This document shows, piece by piece, positions 1-4,727 of a stretch of 5,382 nucleotides of DNA (position 1 is its first letter; every line of letters starts with the position of its first letter). The DNA is from Phocaeicola_A sp963643925. Its GTDB lineage: Bacteria; Bacteroidota; Bacteroidia; Bacteroidales; Bacteroidaceae. The position numbers and the translations under genes were made by a program. Under the pieces are notes generated by a model, which was not told the origin of the DNA, did no database searches, and was given only the letters and a program-made list of their open reading frames with translations. The stretch lies in NCBI GenBank assembly GCA_963643925.1, contig CAVINS010000122.1, positions 1 to 5,382 on the forward strand, in the 5' to 3' direction.

Positions 1-655
1 CGTCGACCTCTTCGCTACAAGGCACCGATGGCAGCACCTCGCCGCCCGTCATCGTCCGCTGCCCACGGCCTACGGTCCCCACGGGGAGGCGCAGCAGGTA
101 GCTGTCGAGCGCCTCCACGGCGGTGAGGCTTTCCGCTCCCAGATGGGCGGGGATGTCCAGCGGCCCGGCTACGGGGAACTTCAGCGTGAGCTGCACCTCG
201 TCGTGCACGGTGTGGCTGAGCCGTCCGTGGGGCAGCTTCAGGATGAGCTTGGCGCGCGACCGCAGGCGCGGCACTTGCACGAACTGGAAGGTGCCGTCGG
301 TCAGTCGCCAGGCCACTCCGTGTCGCACGTAGCCCTCCATGCGTCCCATGGCCTCGTTGGCGGGGTCGAAGAGGAACGACCCGGCGGCCTCGTCGTGTGT
401 GGCCATTCCGGTTTGCTGGATGATGTCTGCCGCGGATTTGCCGCTCTGTCCAGTGGGGGCTCCGTCCGGCTGTCCGGCGGTGCGGTTCACGTCCGGCCGC
501 CCGGTGGGGATTCCGTCCGACCACACGCCGTGGCGGTTCAGGGGTTCATTACTCTGCTCCTTGTCGCGTGGAGCGTTCGCGTCCGGGTTCGCGCCCAGTG
601 TGGGGCGCAGGTTTTCACTTTGCTCTTTACGAGCGTTCTTGTTTGTTTTGTTCAT
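1..655 (-). CDS. Unknown protein, 5'-complete and truncated by the left window edge
   Basis: An uninterrupted minus-strand frame runs from ATG at 655 to the window edge, giving at least 218 residues and no stop. The first ~80 residues are hydrophilic, rich in Asn, Gly, Pro and Arg, and probably disordered. From about residue 81 (IIQQTGMATHDEAAG) the chain looks folded, with alternating strand-like segments: GTFQFVQVP near 121-129, KLILKLPHG near 136-144 and VQLTLKFPV near 154-162. No signal peptide or membrane segment is visible. The ATG at 655 is preferred because AGGA lies 3 bases upstream, the clearest ribosome site in the window. Met84 is an alternative start if the disordered part is not translated. 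I do not recognise the family. The same-strand OB-fold gene and iteron-like repeats upstream suggest mobile-element or plasmid cargo, which is inference. Confidence 0.7.
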   Translation of the reverse strand, partial: MNKTNKNARKEQSENLRPTLGANPDANAPRDKEQSNEPLNRHGVWSDGIPTGRPDVNRTAGQPDGAPTGQSGKSAADIIQQTGMATHDEAAGSFLFDPANEAMGRMEGYVRHGVAWRLTDGTFQFVQVPRLRSRAKLILKLPHGRLSHTVHDEVQLTLKFPVAGPLDIPAHLGAESLTAVEALDSYLLRLPVGTVGRGQRTMTGGEVLPSVPCSEEVD

Positions 656-923
656 TGTTCCTAAAGTTTTAGGAGTGTAGGAAGCGTTGGAAATGTTGCT
701 AGCTTTACCCGAGAAAATCCTCCCGCGGCTCCTTCCACTTTAGTTAGTAACTTGTCTCACGTTGGCACATGAGACGTTTTTGCGTTTCTGTCTCTTAGTC
801 TTGGGAAAAGTCTCTTTGGCTTTTCGTTTTTTTTCTTTTCGGCCTCAAGGCTTCAAGGAAGTCTCTTGGTCTCCCTCAGTCCTCCGGTTTTTTTTCGACA
901 GTCTTAGAGAAAGTTTTTTCTGC
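656..923. other. Intergenic spacer with repeated GTCTCTT words and short dyads
   Basis: No convincing gene lies in these 268 bases. The plus strand is very pyrimidine-rich, with two T8 runs. GTCTCTT occurs at 790-796, 810-816 and 861-867, with related GTCTCA at 754-759 and GTCTTAG at 901-907. AGTTA-G-TAACT (742-752) is a perfect 11-bp dyad. GTCTCA (754-759) and TGAGAC (770-775) form a 6-bp inverted repeat followed by GTTTTT. CTTA (903-906) can pair with TAAG (925-928) around the stop of the 95-aa gene, but no T run follows on the minus strand. No TAnnTTTG promoter was found for the left gene. Confidence 0.5.
659..674 (-). promoter_or_regulatory. Perfect 7+7 palindrome overlapping the ribosome binding site of the left gene
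   Basis: TCCTAAA-GT-TTTAGGA is a perfect inverted repeat with a 2-base centre. On the minus strand its second arm carries the AGGA that lies 3 bases before the ATG at 655. The loop is too short for a fully paired RNA hairpin, so a repressor operator is more likely. A slightly opened hairpin hiding the AGGA is also possible. Confidence 0.5.
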
Positions 924-1211
924 TTAAGAGAACAAGGGCGAGAGTTTGACGATGTCCGTCACGCTCACGTCCTGGTAGGTGCGTCCCTGGTAGACGTGCG
1001 TGTCGAAGCGGAGCGAGGCCACCACCAGTTCCGTCTGGCGAAACGTGGTCTGTGCGTCGCTGTCACTCAGTGTGGCCACGAACTCGTCGGCCTGCAGGCC
1101 TCCCACCTCGCGCAGCACGATGTTGCACTTCCACATCTGCCGGTCGCTCACCTTACTCTGCACCAGTGCGGGCTCCGCCTGGCGCACTACTTTAAAAATT
1201 TTCGTTTGCAT
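924..1211 (-). CDS. Small probable OB-fold protein, DUF3127-like (possible single-stranded DNA binding)
   Basis: The product is a complete 95-aa protein. Its pattern resembles the Bacteroidota DUF3127 / single-strand-binding OB fold: a first strand at the N-terminus (KIFKVVRQAEPAL), then KVSDRQMWKCNIVLREV near residues 20-36, where a short turn precedes W-K and a hydrophobic strand. A variable middle follows, then LRFDTHVYQGRTYQDVSVTDI near 67-87, like the family's final strands. This match is from remembered family pattern, not a search. There is no signal peptide or membrane segment, so it is cytoplasmic. The ATG at 1211 is the natural start, 13 bases below a structured leader, with an AT-rich stretch in place of a Shine-Dalgarno. 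A role in replication or transfer of a mobile element is inferred from the nearby iteron-like repeats. The 239-aa frame opposite it (762-1481, plus) looks like a shadow. Confidence 0.7.
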   Translation of the reverse strand: MQTKIFKVVRQAEPALVQSKVSDRQMWKCNIVLREVGGLQADEFVATLSDSDAQTTFRQTELVVASLRFDTHVYQGRTYQDVSVTDIVKLSPLFS

Positions 1212-1224
1212 ATTATTTTATCAG

Positions 1225-1289
1225 CGAAGGACTCTTATATGCGTGTTGCCCCTCCGGACTGCCCGGCGGCTTGTGGCTCTTGTCCTTCG
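1225..1289 (-). promoter_or_regulatory. Structured 5' leader: 8-bp stem enclosing nearly the whole untranslated region
   Basis: CGAAGGAC (1225-1232) and GTCCTTCG (1282-1289) are perfect reverse complements. In minus-strand RNA the stem would begin within a few bases of the predicted start site (about 1290) and end 13 bases before the ATG at 1211. Inside are GC-rich arms that can form a smaller helix (CCGG at 1254-1257 with CCGG at 1263-1266). There is no T run, so this is not a terminator. A translation-control or RNA-stability element is inferred. I recognise no known riboswitch class. Confidence 0.4.
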
Positions 1290-1296
1290 ACGGGGG

Positions 1297-1304
1297 CAAA
1301 GGTA
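1297..1304 (-). promoter_or_regulatory. Bacteroidota -7 promoter element for the OB-fold gene
   Basis: The minus strand reads TACCTTTG, a full match to TAnnTTTG. A -33 TTTG at the usual 19-21 base spacing is not evident; the nearest TTG is at 1321-1323, 16 bases away. The implied start site is near 1290 and the leader is about 80 bases long. Confidence 0.5.
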
Positions 1305-1330
1305 GAGGCAAAATTTCCTGCAAGCATCAC

Positions 1331-1427
1331 GAATCAGCAGCGTAATTCATTGAATCACACCACTTTCGGAATCATTCGGAATCATTCGGAATCATTCGGA
1401 AAAAATACGCGGAATCATTCGGAATAT
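1331..1427. repeat. Iteron-like array of 10-bp repeats (TTCGGAATCA)
   Basis: Three GGAATCA cores at 1368, 1378 and 1388 follow a strict 10-base period. A fourth copy in register decays to GGAAAAA at 1398. Further copies are GGAATCA at 1411 and GGAATAT at 1421. Outlying GAATCA copies sit at 1331 and 1352, 21 bases apart or two helical turns. The unit contains overlapping dyads (GAAT-C-ATTC and ATTC-G-GAAT), so successive sites would lie on one face of the helix. Such arrays are typical of plasmid replication origins bound by a Rep protein, or of multi-site operators. The array lies directly upstream of the OB-fold gene's promoter. No Rep gene is recognisable in the window. Confidence 0.6.
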
Positions 1428-1522
1428 GATTGTACGAGAAGGATTAGGTTTTCCCCTATAGGCGATGGTAAAAGTCTGTGAAGGAAGAGGGCCGGACGGG
1501 TAGGACTGCGAGGTGAACTCAG

Positions 1523-1554
1523 CAAAATTGTTGTTTGGAGAGGTTGAAAACAAT
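1523..1554 (-). promoter_or_regulatory. Weak minus-strand promoter candidate reading toward the repeat array
   Basis: The minus strand has ATTG at 1554-1551 and CAATTTTG at 1530-1523, with a 20-base spacer. This fits Bacteroidota -33/-7 geometry with one mismatch in each box. It could give a transcript through the repeats or a second start for the OB-fold gene. The same stretch holds an ATTGTT...AACAAT inverted repeat (1527-1532 and 1549-1554). Confidence 0.25.
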
Positions 1555-1635
1555 GGATTGACGGACAGAAACCGGTTAGCGGATGTTCAAAAACACACTT
1601 CATACGATGAAAATCCACTCGGCGGCGCAATCAGA

Positions 1636-1655
1636 TGCGCAGGGGGGGGGGCGCA
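1636..1655. repeat. G10 homopolymer in the loop of a short inverted repeat
   Basis: TGCGC (1636-1640) and GCGCA (1651-1655) are perfect reverse complements flanking an A followed by G residues. The uninterrupted G run covers 1642-1651. It lies just past the terminator of the two-gene operon and outside any gene I support. Runs of this length slip during replication. Confidence 0.6.
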
Positions 1656-1656
1656 G

Positions 1657-1713
1657 AAATAAATAAAAGGCGGCGGCAAGCCCGCCCCTTTCCAAAGGAC
1701 AGTTGCCACCGCC
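1657..1713 (-). terminator. Strong Rho-independent terminator of the two-gene operon
   Basis: On the minus strand TTGCCACCGCC (1703-1713 on plus) pairs over 11 bp with GGCGGCGGCAA (1669-1679), with one wobble pair. A TTTTATTTATTT tail follows at 1668-1657. The loop carries a nested CCTTT/AAAGG pairing (1687-1698). It begins 36 bases beyond the stop codon at 1750. Confidence 0.85.
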
Positions 1714-1749
1714 ATGTGAAAGTGCGGTCGTGGAGAACGGGAGCGAGTG

Positions 1750-2682
1750 CTAATCCCGGTTTATCATCGCTTCGTAAATGGAGTTCCCTGACTTGCGGTC
1801 TTGCGTTTTCCAGTCGTTATGGTTGTCCGGGAGCACCGTTCTTTTTGTGGTTCCACTTTTTGTTGTTCCGTTGCATTTTTGTCTTATACCATCAGCCATC
1901 TTTTTTATGGCGTCTTTGTCGGTGTATTCAATCACCCCAATGCCTATCAAGGCGCGCACGAAGTCGGGGTTACCGATTGTGCGTTTAACCGCGTTCAGCT
2001 CCATCCCGACCTTCATCAACATGGCCAACTCATTGTTTTTGTCCAAGTGTATCACTCCGGCGGCCTTCTTTATCTGCGGCACAGAGCTCAGCAGCTCTTT
2101 GGTTCGCGGATGTTTAAAGGTCTCGATGAACACCTTTGCGACTGCATCCTTGCAGTCTTGCGGGATGGCGGTGGGGATGGTTTGCGCCACCTCGGTCTGT
2201 TGCGGCTTCAAGCAGAAGACGTCGAACCAGCCGTCCTCCAAGTCAATATTGAGAATCTGCCGGAGCGTATCCTCGAGCTCTCCGAACGGATGGTCGTAGA
2301 CTGCTTTCAGGAGGTCGTGCGGGAGTGTGTCGTTGTAGAAGCCTTCGCCGCTGCTCAGCAGGGCACGGGCTGCCAGGGCGAATACGATGCCTACAACCCT
2401 GCGCGTCTCCTCTTCCTTGGGCCGCCTGGCGATGCGCCGACACTCAGCATACTCCGTCTCCCACCACTCATCGATGCGGAGGCGCACGTCGCAACGTCCC
2501 TGTTCCACAATTTTGCGGAGCAGGGCGAGCGTGTAGACGAAGCTTTCCTCGGTACGGATACCAAACTGTGGTGTGCTGTTTTCCAATTTCGTGCCGATGG
2601 ACTGTATGGCGCAGTAGAACGCATCGGTGGCGTACGATTTACTTACGCGCTCGATTTCGTCTTTTTGGAGCCTCTGATTCAT
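1750..2682 (-). CDS. Unknown 310-aa protein, second gene of an overlapping operon
   Basis: This complete minus-strand gene starts at ATG 2682, inside the end of the preceding gene (44-base overlap), and stops with TAG at 1750-1752, so translational coupling is likely. The product looks mainly helical and soluble. A charged N-terminal half contains RIDEWWETEYAECRRIARRP near 69-88, then a hydrophobic helix VVGIVFALAARALLSS near 96-111, too short and too flanked by charge to call a membrane anchor. Residues 205-265 form an alanine-, leucine- and lysine-rich helical block ending in NPDFVRALIGIGVIEYTDKD, which could be a winged-helix-like or protein-contact domain. A Thr/Lys/Asp-rich tail from about 270 (NGTTKSGTTKR) is probably disordered. 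No catalytic motif is apparent and I do not recognise the family. Its fixed pairing with the 337-aa gene suggests one functional unit. Confidence 0.8.
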   Translation of the reverse strand: MNQRLQKDEIERVSKSYATDAFYCAIQSIGTKLENSTPQFGIRTEESFVYTLALLRKIVEQGRCDVRLRIDEWWETEYAECRRIARRPKEEETRRVVGIVFALAARALLSSGEGFYNDTLPHDLLKAVYDHPFGELEDTLRQILNIDLEDGWFDVFCLKPQQTEVAQTIPTAIPQDCKDAVAKVFIETFKHPRTKELLSSVPQIKKAAGVIHLDKNNELAMLMKVGMELNAVKRTIGNPDFVRALIGIGVIEYTDKDAIKKMADGIRQKCNGTTKSGTTKRTVLPDNHNDWKTQDRKSGNSIYEAMINRD

Positions 2683-3652
2683 TGATGTAGTTTTTTGTTT
2701 CCTCGATGATGTCGTCGAACCAGTGCGCCAGGTCGAAGCTGTTGTCGAGCGTGCGCTGTCCGGTGGTGAAGTTCTGCAGATAGTCGTAGGCCAGCGGATA
2801 GCAAGCCCTCACGTAGTCGTTGATGCGGTAGGTTTTGTAGTGGTTGAAGGTAATGGAAAGGTCGTAACCATTGCCCGCGCACAGGCGCACCATCTCGGCC
2901 AAGTCGCGATTCTGCCGCGAGAAGTCCGCTTCGCTATCCTTGCCGAACATCATGGAAAATGCGCCTTCCAGTGCCTTTTGCGCCTTCAGAGTGTTTATCA
3001 TTTGGTTTATGACACGGTTTTTCGTACACGTGTCGTCCGTGAGGTTTATCCGGTTGGGGTTCTGAAAGGTGAACGCCACCTGCTTCACATAGTCGTGGTG
3101 CTTATCAATCCGTTCGTGCATGAAGTCCCATATTTCCCTGACGCTCATGCGCGCCTCGATGCGCATCTCCAGTCCGCACTGGTCCACAAGGATGCTGTTG
3201 AAATTCGCGCGCAACACGTCGCGCAGCAGGTCGGGTTTGCCGCCCCAGGCTGGCGACTTGGGAATGGCCATGATGCCGTGGCCCGGCCGGTTGTCGATAA
3301 TCACAATGCAATAGGGGTTCGACTCCATCTCCTGTTCCTCGTACTTTTTCTTTCCGAGATTGTCCCGGCTGCCGTCGGTTAACCAGAGTTTCTTCATCTG
3401 GGAGTTGTTGACGCGCCACACGTAGATTCCGTCCTGCTTGGCCAGAACGTCGTTGGGCAGAATCGTGGCCTCGCCCCTGGAGTTTACCTTGGCGAGTTTG
3501 TCGATGGTGTTCTTGTCGAAGATGCTGTCAAAATGCGTCTGCGCCACTTTGAGGTTTTTGGCGCTGTCCACGTCGTTCGCTTCGGCCACAATGGTGCGTT
3601 CAGCCTGGTGGAAGTCGTACTTGTAAATGTCGTACTGGTTTTCTTTCTTCAT
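2639..3652 (-). CDS. Unknown 337-aa protein, first gene of an overlapping operon
   Basis: This complete minus-strand gene runs from ATG 3652 to TAA 2639-2641. The start is preceded by an AT-rich stretch without a Shine-Dalgarno, usual in Bacteroidota. Visible regions in order are: a charged N-terminal part (1-70); a strand-rich core with DGIYVWRVNN near 74-83 and NPYCIVIIDNRPGHGIMAI near 112-130; WDFMHERI near 175-182, followed by VKQVAFTFQNPNRI near 189-202; a helical stretch to about 258; a strand pair DLSITFNHYKTYRINDY near 264-280; and a basic tail (KRRNRARK), consistent with nucleic-acid contact. No signal peptide, Walker motif or clear nuclease signature is visible. I do not recognise the family. 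A stand-alone two-gene unit of uncharacterised proteins is a common layout for phage-defence cargo, but nothing in the sequence proves that role. Confidence 0.82.
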   Translation of the reverse strand: MKKENQYDIYKYDFHQAERTIVAEANDVDSAKNLKVAQTHFDSIFDKNTIDKLAKVNSRGEATILPNDVLAKQDGIYVWRVNNSQMKKLWLTDGSRDNLGKKKYEEQEMESNPYCIVIIDNRPGHGIMAIPKSPAWGGKPDLLRDVLRANFNSILVDQCGLEMRIEARMSVREIWDFMHERIDKHHDYVKQVAFTFQNPNRINLTDDTCTKNRVINQMINTLKAQKALEGAFSMMFGKDSEADFSRQNRDLAEMVRLCAGNGYDLSITFNHYKTYRINDYVRACYPLAYDYLQNFTTGQRTLDNSFDLAHWFDDIIEETKNYINESEAPKRRNRARK

Positions 3653-3711
3653 GCGAATAATATTTCTTATTGTGTGTTATTGTTTTTGAATCCGTCAGCT
3701 TTTCCTTCTTC

Positions 3712-3777
3712 CCGTTGAGGCGATTGAGAATGAATAACGGCCTTTTTGTGTGTTCCATCCCCATTCCGGGCGAATGG
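3712..3777 (-). promoter_or_regulatory. Structured leader of the two-gene operon (two inverted repeats)
   Basis: The leader is about 136 bases from the predicted start site (near 3788) to the ATG. Close to its 5' end CCATTC (3761-3766) and GAATGG (3772-3777) form a perfect 6-bp hairpin with a 5-base loop. CCGTT (3712-3716) and AACGG (3736-3740) form a second, longer-loop pairing. Neither is followed by a T run on the minus strand. RNA stabilisation or an operator near the start site are both possible. Confidence 0.4.
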
Positions 3778-3794
3778 TCACTTTCAAAATGATG

Positions 3795-3829
3795 CAAAGT
3801 TAGTGAAACTTTTCAAAAAAAGCCGCAAA
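3795..3829 (-). promoter_or_regulatory. Promoter of the two-gene operon
   Basis: The minus strand has TAACTTTG at 3802-3795, a full match to the Bacteroidota -7 consensus. TTTG at 3829-3826 could be the -33 element, with a 23-base spacer, slightly longer than the usual 19-21. No other start-proximal consensus was seen in the leader. Confidence 0.6.
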
Positions 3830-4048
3830 GGAAGTGTGGAGTTTATGAAAGCGGCGGGAATGGACGGGGGAACCAGCGCAACTGACAAGTTTCGTGGAAG
3901 GGGATATTTCCTTAACCCGATCTACGCTTTCCTAATTTGCCTTAAGATGTTTGGTGGCCTCGGCTGCGGTGACGAACTTTGTCGGCGAGGCGTAACAATC
4001 AAGCCCCCCGAAGCCTATGAGATGGATTGACACAAAAGATTGCCCGCG
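3830..4048. other. Non-coding stretch between the two-gene operon and hxlR
   Basis: I find no supported gene here. The one notable structure is GCCTCG (3957-3962) with CGAGGC (3986-3991), which encloses a nested GAC/GTC pairing (3971-3973 and 3981-3983). No T run follows on either strand, so it is not an evident terminator. The plus-strand frame at 3746-4030 has no recognisable features and is treated as chance. Confidence 0.4.
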
Positions 4049-4069
4049 CCGCCCTAAGGCGAAGGGCGG
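4034..4069 (-). terminator. Hairpin terminator candidate after hxlR
   Basis: CCGCCCT (4049-4055) and AGGGCGG (4063-4069) are perfect reverse complements around a 7-base loop, starting one base past the hxlR stop codon (4071-4073). The T run on the minus strand (4037-4034) is short and lies 11 bases beyond the stem, so termination may be weak or Rho-assisted. Confidence 0.5.
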
Positions 4070-4070
4070 G

Positions 4071-4445
4071 TCAGTCAGCCGGCTGGGGCTGTTCACCGTT
4101 ACGGTCCTTCAGTATCCCGGCCATATTGTCCTGGGCCCAGGCAATCATGTTCTCCACCAACGGGATGAACGAGCGGGCACGGTCCGTCAGCGAATACTCC
4201 ACCCTCGGTGGCACCTCAGCATAGATTTGCCGGGTGACGAAACCGTCCGTCTCCAGCGAACGGAGGGTGGAGGTCAGCACCTTTTGCGAAATGTCGGGAA
4301 TGGCACGGTGGAGGGCACCAAAACGGATGCTGCCGTTTTGGCGCATCACGTAGAGGACGAGCAGCGACCACTTGCCGCAAATGTGCGCCAACACATTGCG
4401 GACGGGGCAGTCCTGGAAGACGGTTTCTTTTATCTGATTGCTCAT
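4071..4445 (-). CDS. HxlR-family winged-helix transcriptional regulator
   Basis: The 124-aa product has the full HxlR pattern: CPV near 13-15, GKWSLLVLYVM near 24-34, RFGALHRAIPDISQKVLTSTL near 41-61 covering the DNA-recognition helix, LETDGFVTRQIY near 64-75, and the wing plus PPRVEYSLTD near 79-88. Members are dimeric DNA-binding proteins. In Bacillus YodB and HypR an N-terminal cysteine senses quinones, aldehydes or disulfide stress. Here Cys13 fills that place, and Cys23 replaces the glycine usual in the GGKW motif. The frame could extend upstream to 4541, but the ATG at 4445 gives normal family length and lies downstream of a consensus promoter, so it is chosen. The divergent cupin is the likely target. 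The inducer is unknown. Confidence 0.93.
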   Translation of the reverse strand: MSNQIKETVFQDCPVRNVLAHICGKWSLLVLYVMRQNGSIRFGALHRAIPDISQKVLTSTLRSLETDGFVTRQIYAEVPPRVEYSLTDRARSFIPLVENMIAWAQDNMAGILKDRNGEQPQPAD

Positions 4446-4495
4446 GATGTTTTGTCCGGAACGGATTTTTTCGGGGTTCGTAATCTGTTTATTGT

Positions 4496-4506
4496 CACCA
4501 ATGGTG
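4496..4506. promoter_or_regulatory. Perfect dyad over the predicted hxlR start site
   Basis: CACCA-A-TGGTG is an 11-bp perfect palindrome that covers the expected transcription start (about 4502) and overlaps the left end of the shared CAATGGT element. A bound dimer here would block hxlR transcription. Confidence 0.4.
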
Positions 4507-4517
4507 TGCAAAGGTAA
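4499..4517. promoter_or_regulatory. Candidate HxlR operator, copy A
   Basis: CAATGGT-N5-AAGGTAA has the same words, order and orientation as copy B (4595-4614), with one base less between them. It overlaps the hxlR -7 element, which suggests autorepression. Confidence 0.45.
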
Positions 4518-4541
4518 CCAACCGCCCCCAGGACAGCGCAA
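4509..4541 (-). promoter_or_regulatory. hxlR promoter
   Basis: The minus strand reads TACCTTTG at 4516-4509, a full match to TAnnTTTG. A partial -33 box (TTGC at 4541-4538) lies 21 bases upstream. The leader would be about 57 bases. Confidence 0.6.
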
Positions 4542-4583
4542 GCCTACAGGTTAAAGTTTGATAAACCGCCGAAAACTTTGCTC

Positions 4584-4594
4584 CTGACAGTCAG
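4584..4594. promoter_or_regulatory. Perfect 11-bp dyad beside operator copy B
   Basis: CTGAC-A-GTCAG is a perfect palindrome whose last base directly abuts operator copy B. It may be a second half of a composite regulatory site. No family match is recognised. Confidence 0.3.
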
Positions 4595-4614
4595 CAATGG
4601 TTACCCCAAGGTAA
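4595..4614. promoter_or_regulatory. Candidate HxlR operator, copy B
   Basis: CAATGGT-N6-AAGGTAA lies 23 bases upstream of the cupin -33 box. Inside it TTACC (4601-4605) and GGTAA (4610-4614) form an inverted repeat with a 4-base spacer, suitable for a winged-helix dimer. Its position above -33 allows activation of the cupin or looping with copy A. Confidence 0.45.
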
Positions 4615-4637
4615 GCGACACACGCGAAAGTGCCCTC

Positions 4638-4668
4638 TTTGCAGGAACGGAAAATCGCCCCACCTTTG
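4638..4668 (+). promoter_or_regulatory. Cupin gene promoter
   Basis: TTTG at 4638-4641 and CACCTTTG at 4661-4668 are 19 bases apart, the expected Bacteroidota -33/-7 geometry, with one mismatch (C for T) in the -7 box. The leader would be about 54 bases and is A-rich just before the ATG. Confidence 0.6.
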
Positions 4669-4727
4669 CACCGTCAAAAGAAAACGACGACACATTATTC
4701 AATAACACATTAAACATACAAAAAAAC

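Noticed and set aside
15..524. 169-aa minus-strand frame
   Set aside because: It is extremely rich in Arg, His, Gly and Pro, as expected of a wrong frame in GC-rich DNA. A different minus-strand frame is open from 655 to the edge with balanced composition and a Shine-Dalgarno.
754..780. Plus-strand terminator (GTCTCA/TGAGAC then T5)
   Set aside because: The stem is only 6 bp and there is no plus-strand gene upstream for it to terminate.
1331..1427. CRISPR array
   Set aside because: The repeats are about 10 bases with no unique spacers and no Cas gene nearby.
762..1481. 239-aa plus-strand frame
   Set aside because: It lies opposite the OB-fold gene, its N-terminus is built from T-rich spacer, and its end translates the 10-bp repeats. 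No domain is recognisable and no promoter fits.
1801..2685. 294-aa plus-strand frame opposite the 310-aa gene
   Set aside because: Its span closely mirrors the minus-strand gene and it shows no recognisable motif. The minus-strand gene is supported by the overlap with its upstream partner, the shared promoter and a terminator placed just after its stop.
2723..3382. 219-aa plus-strand frame opposite the 337-aa gene
   Set aside because: It is Val/His/Arg-rich, antisense to a longer frame with promoter support, and has no motif.
4017..4517. 166-aa plus-strand frame opposite hxlR
   Set aside because: HxlR family motifs are unmistakable on the minus strand.
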